Source: Periplaneta americana (taxonomy: Eukaryota; Arthropoda; Insecta; Blattodea; Blattidae). From it: a stretch of 64,000 nt of DNA. Below, piece after piece: positions 56,946 to 64,000 of the stretch (the stretch's first letter is position 1; each line of letters starts with the position of its first letter). A program made the position numbers and the translations under genes. The notes under the pieces were generated by a model that worked only from the letters and a program-made list of their open reading frames with translations, was not told the origin of the DNA and ran no database searches. The DNA lies in the NCBI RefSeq assembly GCF_040183065.1, contig NC_091128.1, positions 178,804,168 to 178,868,167 on the forward strand. Reading direction: 5' to 3'.

Positions 56946-59900
56946 CATTTCTGTAATCTCTGACTCATATGATTTGCCTCATGATTCCATTTGCTATCCT
57001 CGAAGTAATTTTGTTCTTTACGATAGAATGCATGCCACTTTCTTGGCAGCTGTTTTTAGGAAGAGGATTGCTTTCTTTTTTGTTTCTCCATGATCTTAAG
57101 CCAAAATACAAGACAGATGCAAAGAAAAAACTGTTTCACCCACAAGAAAACAATTTAGGTAGGAAATGGTTAAAATATTCAGCTTTTATAAGCAATTGAG
57201 AAACAAAAGACGATCTAATTAATTATTATTTGCTTCAAATAAAACCAAGCTGTTATCCTTTGCTACAACAGTGGTTATTAGCCTACCTAGCATAAACAAA
57301 AGTATTTTTTTTCTTAATTGATATTAGAATTTCCTTATCAGTAAAATTGTGTGTGTTCATTTGTTTGCACCTACGTCACATTAACAAGAAGTACATATAA
57401 ATTGCGAGTCTCATAAGTAGGGTAAGAAGTGTTGAAACTCAAAATGTACTGTAAAATGGCGTACAACGGTAAGTAACCATAAAACAAACAAAAAAATTAA
57501 CCATGATATAAGCTCTATTATATTTAAGTAATGGTGGAAAAATAATGAACTTTGGAAATATGTTCAGTGCATCTGATATCACAGTTTAAACATTTTTATG
57601 GTCAAGTTTACCCCAGTTTAGGGTATGGAAAATACTGTAGTTCAGTGTTTCTCAAACTTTTTTGAAGTGGGGACCACTTTTTAAGTCGGAACAGTTCCGC
57701 GGACCACCTTACTCTTGGTCCCTTCGAAAGCAAATTTATCATTTTTGTAGCATATTTTAATACCAGCATACTTATATTTTAAAATAGAATTAATTAATTA
57801 AAATTAATTTAATTCAATTGATTTATATTGGTATTAACTAATTAAGTTAATGTTAATAGAAGAAAATTCATTTTCGTTTTTTTAATAATTCAAAGTATTA
57901 GAGTTTAGATAATCTTTAACTAATTAACTAAAAAAAATAAATAAATGTTGGTACTCACATTAATGAGATGGATAAGCCTGCCGATTCTTGCACAATTGTT
58001 CTATACTGTATTTGGATGTATGCTGGTAAGCTTAAGTCGGAGATCGTCACATACATCAAGTCAATTTCGGTAGCCTACATTGTTTTTATTAGAGTTAGTG
58101 ATGAAAACCCTTTCTCACACAGATACGTAGGAGCAAACTGAATTATAATCTCTAAAGCACCATTGTACAGTTCACTGTATTCTCTTTTAACTTGCGATGA
58201 GGTCCAGAAATTAACCATACCTTCCGCTTGGAATTTCATTTTAAGTCCGGTGTCATTCGAGAGTTCAATTAACTGTTCTCTTTCACTCAATAAAAATTTG
58301 TTAGTTTCAATGTCGTAATGAAAGTGATCACGAACCCATAAAAATTCGTCATATTTACTTGAAAAATAAGTTTCAAATTGTGACCTCAGAGTTATATTAT
58401 TGGTGTACGACGTACAGTACGTAACCATTTCAATGTGCAGACTGGGTGTCGGCAAAACTATTATGAAAGTCCTAATTTTTTCTTCTGTCTTTTTTAAAGG
58501 ACCACAAGGGTAGACCTCGAGGACCACAAGTGATCCGCGGATCATAGTTTGAGAAACGCTGCTGTAGTTCATTTCAGAGGAAATATGAAGGGAGAATGCT
58601 ACATACCTATAATCTTCCGTAAAAAATCTTACCTCCTCCTCCCCTCCCGAAGCAAAACTGAAACGCCATCCCTGATGTACTTATAAGAATGTGTGGTACA
58701 CACCAACTAATACTTAAACGTAAGATCTTAATAAACTGGAAATAACATTTCACAACACATTTGTGAGATTAAAAACAGCTTGGAACTAAACTTATAGAAA
58801 GGCTCTTGATTTCCACACCATTTTATGTACTTACTGAGGGAGTTTAATCTTCAGTTGGGATGTGAGGCCCGGACCTTCAATGATGAACTGAGCCTTCTTG
58901 AGCGCAGTGGGCAGCGGGTTCTTGAGGGTAGCGGTGCCGCTCAATTCCTGGCCCTGTACGGCCTCGCCGTCAATCTGAAGCATCACAGTCAACCAGCACT
59001 TATACATCAATGTTCATGAGAAGCACTTCAAGGAGCCAGAATTGTTTCAAAACACGAGCGGATGTACAGAGAGAAAAAATGTGTCACTATTTCATTGCCT
59101 GCATTAATTGTTGTTCTAGCCAGTAACTAGGAGAGGAAAAAGAGCAGTAGAAGAAGCATGAGGAAGAATAATAACTTCATTTTAAGCATATGATCCTCCA
59201 TACATTCTTAAGTTAGATGCCATGGAACTACTCTGCAGCACATATAAGGATCACCTTCAAATTTATACATATGGATCTCTAAATCCTAATAATGGGACAT
59301 CAGGAGCAGGGCATTATATTCCAAAATATCAAGAAAGTTATTTCATACCATGTTCATCCTCCTCCAGTCTTGACACTGAATTGCTAGCTATTGATGCTGC
59401 TCTTCAGTGTATTACTCAAATTTCTGAAAAATCTATTTGCATACTTACCGACTCCAAGGGGGTATATTTAATATAGTTAAATATGTACCAAACCTATATG
59501 CACATAGAATTATTCCAATTCAGAAACAACTAAGTAAACTAAAAGAACTCCAAAAGGAAATAACATTTCAATGGATACCTAGTCATTGTGGTATACCTGG
59601 AAACGAGAAAGTCGATAATATTGCAAAACAGGCAACATATTTGCAACCAAGACCTCTTCAAGTGATATCTCTAGCCAGTGCTTTTGCTTCAGTAAAGTCT
59701 CATTTTACAAACCTATGGATCAACAATTGGCTCTCTTCTGACAAAGGAAAAATTTTACAGTCTGTACAAAAGAAACCAAATGACCTGGAAATGTACAAAA
59801 ACTTGCCCAGACATGTTCAAACATTTTTAACAAGATCCAGAACAGGTCACATTGTCACTCAATTGTACCTACACCGATTTCACATTTCTGATAATCCTAC

Positions 59901-62900
59901 TTGTCTGTGGTGTAATAATCATGATGAAGATCTGGAACACATTCTTCTATACTGTCCAGCCATAAACAACAAAAGAAGTAAATTAAAATCATCAGTACCA
60001 GTTGCAGAAGACACAGCCCTGCAGTATATATTGACTACACCCCACCTCTGGCTACTAGCAGCAGGCATCTATAATGAACACCGATCAAAATACCCCCCAT
60101 TTCTCATGAAAAACAACAACTGAATAGACTACAGTGGACTATAGTGGACTTTATGTTGTCAGCAAACAGCTGGATACATTAAGAAGATTGATTGATTTTA
60201 AGCATATCTTCTGCACTGAAAGTTTACTTTAATTTCACTGGTTTCAGCACAGCCTGAAAGAGCAAAGAGAGAGATTTAAAGAAAAATAAATCGTCAGGCT
60301 TTACTTAAGGATGACCACGAGAATCCGGAAATTAAAGGCAAAAATATAATGAATATTGTTGTAAAAATAAATTGTAATAATTAAGCACTGTCGATATCAA
60401 TTATAGAATAACATCTTAAAAGATAACCTTAAAATTAAACTTATAAATAAAAGATTTTGGTTAAAATTAACATATGGCATACCCTTAATTGAGATCTTCT
60501 GAAAAGGGAAACTTTTCATTGCTGCCCCTTCAGATTTTAACAAATGATAGCTTATTTTATTGCTCTGGGAGACCTGAATCAGAATATGAAATCAAAAATG
60601 CCGAAGTTATGATTAAAAGAGCTTAAATAACGTTACAAGAATCATGAAAAAGTTGTATGTAAACATGTATGGAATGGCTTTGGAACAACATTGAGTTAGC
60701 TTAATAAATAGCATGTTTAGTTGTTAAATAGGGACCCGTGTTCAAATCGAATACACATATTGTCATTTTTTGTTATAATATTCTGTTTTCTTGTGTAATC
60801 CCTTTTGTTAGTTTTTATTGTTCTTTCATTATCTGGATTCTAATGACAACAAACCGGTGTTGTTACTCTAAACCAATAGAATAAAAGTGTTTCTTACTCA
60901 TTTTCTTGCGAACAAAACAACTTAGTTCTGAAATGAATGACAGTGAAAGGTTTATTATGATCAAAACAACACATGTTGTCGCATACGTTACAACAGATAA
61001 ATGCCAGAGTGTCACACTTGATACATTTGTACTATTAATTAATTTGGGTGATGATTTTTTAATTTCAAAAGATGGTATTGATAATAATTGTTTTAAAAAA
61101 TTTTGTATGTAAATTTTGGTAAAGAACTCCGAGCACCAAAAAGCAAACCTATTACTGACCAATTGAAGAGAGGGATGTTATACTTGGCACGAAGGTAGGC
61201 AATACAAATGGTCCTCTTTTGATGGGCTTGGTTGAGATCTCAAATTTTGCACCCAAATTAAATATTTATCCAAAACATAAAAGGCAATATATTAGCAAGT
61301 ATTCAATACTCCAATCATAATGGAGTTAAAAAACAGAAAGAAAGGACCATGTATTACTGCAAAATGTACAATAATATCTGAACTAAAAAATAACCATCAA
61401 CGAGGGAGGCACTGACCTTGATCTTGATGTCGGGTTTCCTGACACGGAAGTCATCCTGCGCGAAGTACTCGTAGTTGGTGTCGTGCACCGTCGCCATGCA
61501 CGCGATGTTGAAGGCACATTGGTCCACCAGTCGCTTGAAGTACTCCTCGTACGAGACGTCCAGCCTGATCTCCTCCACTGCAAATACCAACAGTTATTAG
61601 AAGTTACAGACTGACCAACCATAATAGTTGTTAGACATTTAAAAGAAAGTTATGTATCATGACAACTGAAACTAATGATTAAGAACAAAAATCATCATCT
61701 TCTCATCCTCTGAGGATCTTACAATATGACAGCGTCCAGTCCTGATGATTTGGACGTATTCAGTTACTGTTGTCATGTTCCTCCCGAGTGTCATTTATAT
61801 TTGTTACTGTTGCTCCAAGATATTTCAGTTTTTTCACCTCTTCAAAGGATAAATTTCCAGTTTTTATATTTCCATTTCGTACTATGTTCTGGTCACGAGA
61901 CATAATCATATACTTTGTCTTTTCGATCATCCTCATCATCATCATTATTTTTTATTTTGAATTTTATTCAGCTTCCTCCAAGTGAAGGCTGCTTAGAAGA
62001 CAAAGCTTACCAAAAAATTGTTGTTTTTTGAGTAAATGGTAGGTACATAATTATAATGAAAAAAAAAAAACAATGGAGAAGGAAAAGAAAAAGAAATGAC
62101 ACAATTATGAATAATTGAAGACGACTAAACAAAAGGTAATTAATTCCAGAAGAAACATAAAATTTCCTAGTACGGTATCTATTTGCTATCAGGTGATCAC
62201 AGTCGTCTATTTAGCAATAGTTGCAAGACCCAACTTAAGTGAGCAGATCGCCATAGCAAAGAGATCAATCTATTTACGTGTAGAGATGTTTCTTATGATT
62301 TTTATAGATCCCTTCACTGCAGACACAGATACTTCAGTGACAAGAGTTTGTCCTAGACCAAACTGCTTACAAAAATGCGCGAATCTTTTTGTGATGGTTC
62401 CTCTAGCCCCAATCAGTAATCCAATAACTTCGATCGACAATGATGATATTTTTCCTTATAATATGGTATACTGGGGTCGTATATGTCGCATTTTTCCTGA
62501 TGTACCTCAGTAGGTTGAAAATTTATTAAGCTATGCATTACTAAAAATGTCAGTAAAAATGTACAATATTCTACAAGTAACAAACTCTAGTCCATAACAC
62601 AAGGAACATGTTGTAATTATTGTTTACCAGTTAACCTTGTTGTATGCAGAGTGCGAATTAATGAGAATGGGGGGGGGGGGATTTCCCCCCTGTTGGAAAG
62701 TTATCCCCCTCTCATAAAATCGTATTAACATCCCTGCCTGGCATAACTTCTATCCACCCTCACAAAATAGAATTGTTTTAGTACGAGTATACTTTATAAA
62801 GTATAAAGTAAGCAAAGAAAATAATATTGATATTATTATCACCGGCAAGCTAACAACAATCAATAACTTAGGAATTACTCATCTTATCTTAAGCCTGCTC

Positions 62901-63546
62901 ATGGATATAATTATTATTATAACCAAAATGCAAGACGAGCAACTCAATGTGACCAAGCGTTGAGCCGTACAGAATGAGAATAATAATAATTTTATGTATG
63001 GTATTTTCTATCTAGGATTCTATCATCAGAAATCTTAATCCGCACCCTGGGTGTATATTGACCCACCTGCTCCAGCTTTCACTAGGCGCTCTGTTTTGTC
63101 CTTCTTCACCGCGTCCTTGAGGCGACCTGTATACAGGACGGTGTCCACTCTCAAAGTGACGGTGACTGTGTGGTCCTGGGTGCGACTCTGGTTCTTCATG
63201 AGCACCACAACACTGCAACACACCATATCAATGTAGACACAACATCCATCCTATGCTTTATGGTATGCAAACATTCCAACTTTTAGGTTATGAATTAATT
63301 AACTAATATCTGTATTAATGTTTAGCAAATGAGAAATGTTTCACCTTACCACAACTGCAATTCAATTCAATCACAGTCTTGTGCAATGTAAAGCAATTTA
63401 CCTGAAAGGCGAACCAATGACGATGTCATCCCTGAGTTCAAAGTCGAATTTGATGTCGTTGAAGTCCTCGTTCAGGTAGTAGCGGCTGAACAGGTTCTCG
63501 CTCTGGCGCAGCGCCTTCAGCATTGCTGCCCGTTCCTCTTCACTTT
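55342..63546 (-). CDS. Transglutaminase, carboxyl-terminal 255 residues (five exons)
   Basis: Joining 63546-63402, 63212-63067, 61577-61417, 58974-58835 and 55519-55342 gives one continuous frame to TAG. The product matches the end of transglutaminases, which crosslink protein glutamine to lysine side chains with calcium. In insects they act in hemolymph clotting, cuticle and cell-surface crosslinking. The fragment begins with SEEERAAM, aligned to the acidic SSEERE stretch that helps bind calcium. It then covers both carboxyl beta-barrels ([69 protein letters not shown]). The catalytic Cys-His-Asp core is upstream, outside the window. It ends in a polar GNAA tail without a membrane segment. 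All junctions are AG/GT with consistent phase. Annulin/hemocyte transglutaminase is the likely orthologue; the exact paralogue is undecided. Confidence 0.92.
55785..56956 (+). mobile_element. LINE-C copy with 14-bp target duplication in a transglutaminase intron
   Basis: TAACATTTCTGTAA occurs at 55785-55798 and 56943-56956. The insert starts inside reverse-transcriptase box A ([18 protein letters not shown] readings) and ends in a tail of seven or more TAAG units (56910-56942). It lies antisense to the host gene, in the intron between its last two exons. Confidence 0.92.
55820..56907 (+). pseudogene. LINE-C reverse transcriptase with one frameshift
   Basis: Box [19 protein letters not shown], box [20 protein letters not shown] and box C with VDD in place of ADD (YVDDVNML, Ala to Val) are present to 56204. 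An altered stretch at about 56204-56216 (PIKY then a stop, where others have PEKTKY) shifts the frame. The second frame (from 56221) continues through [19 protein letters not shown] to [17 protein letters not shown] and TAA at 56905-56907. Confidence 0.88.
56957..57634. other. Transglutaminase intron sequence, nothing recognised
   Basis: AT-rich intronic DNA between the LINE-C and hAT insertions; the 76-codon plus frame at 56969 has no recognisable domain. Confidence 0.5.
57635..58569 (-). mobile_element. hAT transposon remnant with 8-bp target duplication in an intron
   Basis: CTGTAGTT flanks both ends (57635-57642 and 58562-58569). The terminal inverted repeats are CAGTGTTTCTCAAACT (57643-57658) and AGTTTGAGAAACGCTG (58546-58561), one mismatch in 16. 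Subterminal GACCAC words occur at both ends. The 919-bp interior keeps only the 3' part of the transposase gene on the minus strand, the same orientation as the host gene. Confidence 0.92.
58078..58530 (-). pseudogene. hAT transposase carboxyl end (dimerisation region)
   Basis: On the minus strand the frame gives [57 protein letters not shown] and [18 protein letters not shown]. The YLCE-x-GFS-x-L motif is characteristic of the hAT carboxyl dimerisation domain in ZBED5/GTF2IRD2/FAM200-like transposases. The DNA-binding zinc finger and most of the catalytic domain are deleted. The frame open upstream to 58572 is terminal-repeat sequence and not original coding DNA. Confidence 0.8.
58835..58974 (-). 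CDS. Transglutaminase exon (barrel 2, first part)
   Basis: Acceptor CTTCAG (AG at 58976-58975), donor GTAAGT at 58834-58829; 140 bp. It encodes [40 protein letters not shown] and LKIKLP plus two bases of a Gln codon. NPLP and EGPGL are hallmark residues of the second carboxyl barrel. Confidence 0.95.
59222..60123 (+). pseudogene. RNase H-bearing LINE carboxyl end, antisense in a transglutaminase intron
   Basis: The first frame reads [38 protein letters not shown] and ICILTDSKG: an RNase H domain in which the first catalytic Asp (T-D-G-S) is replaced by Tyr, while E and D of later motifs remain. A frameshift near 59455-59490 leads to [20 protein letters not shown] (last RNase H motif, Asp kept). 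The carboxyl domain follows, ending [16 protein letters not shown] and [18 protein letters not shown] (a CCHC knuckle), with TGA at 60121-60123. It belongs to the same broad group as the 7941-10631 LINE but is a different family. It is inactive. Confidence 0.85.
60124..61416. other. Transglutaminase intron sequence, nothing recognised
   Basis: AT-rich; the start may contain the LINE 3' untranslated end (GACTACAGTGGACTATAGTG). The small opposing frames near 60863-61162 have no recognisable motif. Confidence 0.45.
61417..61577 (-). CDS. Transglutaminase exon (barrel 1 to barrel 2 linker)
   Basis: Acceptor AG at 61579-61578, donor GT at 61416-61415; 161 bp, ending in phase 0. It encodes [40 protein letters not shown] and [14 protein letters not shown]. 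The V-x-L-x-V-x-Y-x-x-Y pattern and R-x-PDIKI block are conserved in the family. Confidence 0.95.
61778..61925 (-). mobile_element. LINE-C internal scrap in a transglutaminase intron
   Basis: The minus strand reads [40 protein letters not shown] and TNINDTREE, part of the LINE-C reverse transcriptase. Neither the 3' tail nor a target duplication is visible, so this is a truncated or rearranged piece. Confidence 0.75.
62240..62460 (-). pseudogene. Probable LINE carboxyl-terminal fragment
   Basis: One minus frame reads [40 protein letters not shown] and [17 protein letters not shown], then a stop. The E-V-I-G-L-L-x-GARGTI...F-G-L...KGS-x-x-I pattern is the recurring end of several non-LTR retrotransposon proteins. 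Family unknown. The plus-strand 132-codon frame here is its shadow. Confidence 0.5.
63067..63212 (-). CDS. Transglutaminase exon (barrel 1)
   Basis: Acceptor AG at 63214-63213, donor GT at 63066-63065; 146 bp. It completes the Ser codon split by the previous intron and encodes [40 protein letters not shown] and ERLVKAGA, beta-strand-rich first-barrel sequence. The last base starts the next Val codon. Confidence 0.92.
63402..63546 (-). CDS. Transglutaminase exon (end of core, start of barrel 1)
   Basis: Acceptor AG at 63548-63547, donor GT at 63401-63400; 145 bp starting with the last two bases of a codon and ending two bases into the next. It encodes [39 protein letters not shown] and DIVIGSPF. 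The paired Glu residues match the calcium-site region, and [10 protein letters not shown] opens the first beta-barrel. Confidence 0.92.
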
Positions 63547-64000
63547 CTGGAAACAACACACAATCACACATCACACACTACCTCCATGTTATTTTATACG
63601 TAAATAAACACGGTACCAATAATAAATGTATGATAAATGGAGATTTTAAAGAAATTTCACAACATGATGCATTTCCGACATTATTTCAAGTGACGCTACT
63701 GATAAACTGACTGCTGTTTTGTAATTTCCTAGCCTTATAATTTGAATAATGTATATATAAACATTACCTAGCTACATCTGTGTCTACTGCGAACTGTGTG
63801 TTGTACTACCCCTCTCGTTCCTGTACCACTGCTGATGATAAAGTACCGTAAGGTTACTTTCTTATTCCAAGGTGACCATGTTCCTCAGAAACGAATCTGG
63901 GACTAAATGCGTAACTACCACAACAAACCTCCTCTCAGTAATTTTGTCTATCAAATACAAATATTATTCCACAGTATACACAAGAGGAGTATACATGAGC
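63547..64000. other. Transglutaminase intron, continuing past the window edge
   Basis: No further exon resembling the transglutaminase core is visible before the right edge, so the preceding exon lies outside. Confidence 0.6.

Noticed and set aside
62115-62513. 132-codon plus-strand frame as a gene
   Set aside because: The opposite strand encodes a LINE-like carboxyl end, so the plus frame is its shadow.
1-64000. CRISPR array, operon or phage-like system
   Set aside because: The spliced gene, LINEs, SINEs and Helitron-like elements mark this as animal nuclear DNA; no spaced palindromic repeats with unique spacers were seen.

Overview
This window is animal genomic DNA, most likely from an insect, and my best guess is a cockroach or other Blattodea. 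That guess rests on recognising the repeat families and is inference. The DNA is AT-rich, intron-bearing and dominated by transposable elements (TEs), with no bacterial-type gene organisation. Only one host gene is supported: the last five coding exons of a transglutaminase (hemocyte transglutaminase/annulin type) on the minus strand, between 63546 and 55342. All five exons join in frame through GT/AG junctions and end at a TAG stop. Their start and the catalytic core lie beyond the right edge. Codons in these exons are GC-rich at third positions, unlike the surrounding DNA.

Layout: 0-5 kb holds a decayed tyrosine-recombinase (Crypton-like) remnant, a SINE and a 1.4 kb 21-bp minisatellite with a 382-bp higher-order duplication. 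5.6-13 kb is a stack of nested LINEs (one inside another with target-site duplications) and ATT microsatellites. 13.8-19 kb holds a candidate terminal-inverted-repeat (TIR) element, a Helitron-like element and an ~800-bp repeat inserted into an inverted copy of itself. 19.8-25.3 kb holds a LINE inserted into the end of a TIR element, then a mariner with an internally inserted hAT. 25.3-32 kb holds SINEs and two adjacent Helitron-like elements. 32.9-43.2 kb holds LINE copies, a fold-back element, a TIR element containing tyrosine-recombinase coding sequence, and another Helitron-like element. 43.5-50.6 kb holds two further TIR elements, SINEs and LINEs. 50.6-55.3 kb is AT-rich DNA downstream of the transglutaminase stop. 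55.3-64 kb is the transglutaminase gene, whose introns contain a LINE with 14-bp target duplications, a hAT with 8-bp duplications, an RNase H-bearing LINE remnant and smaller LINE pieces.

One LINE family is present about ten times (here called LINE-C: YADD reverse transcriptase, conserved carboxyl end, AAGT-type tail). Its copies range from a nearly open 371-codon frame at 32932-34047 to scraps. Other LINE groups are LINE-A (FADD reverse transcriptase), LINE-B and LINE-D (carboxyl ends with a WNxLP motif) and RNase H-containing LINEs. All LINE copies look 5'-truncated and most carry stops or frameshifts. I see no CRISPR, operon, rRNA or functional tRNA gene. Family names were assigned by eye from motifs and element ends; none was checked by database search.
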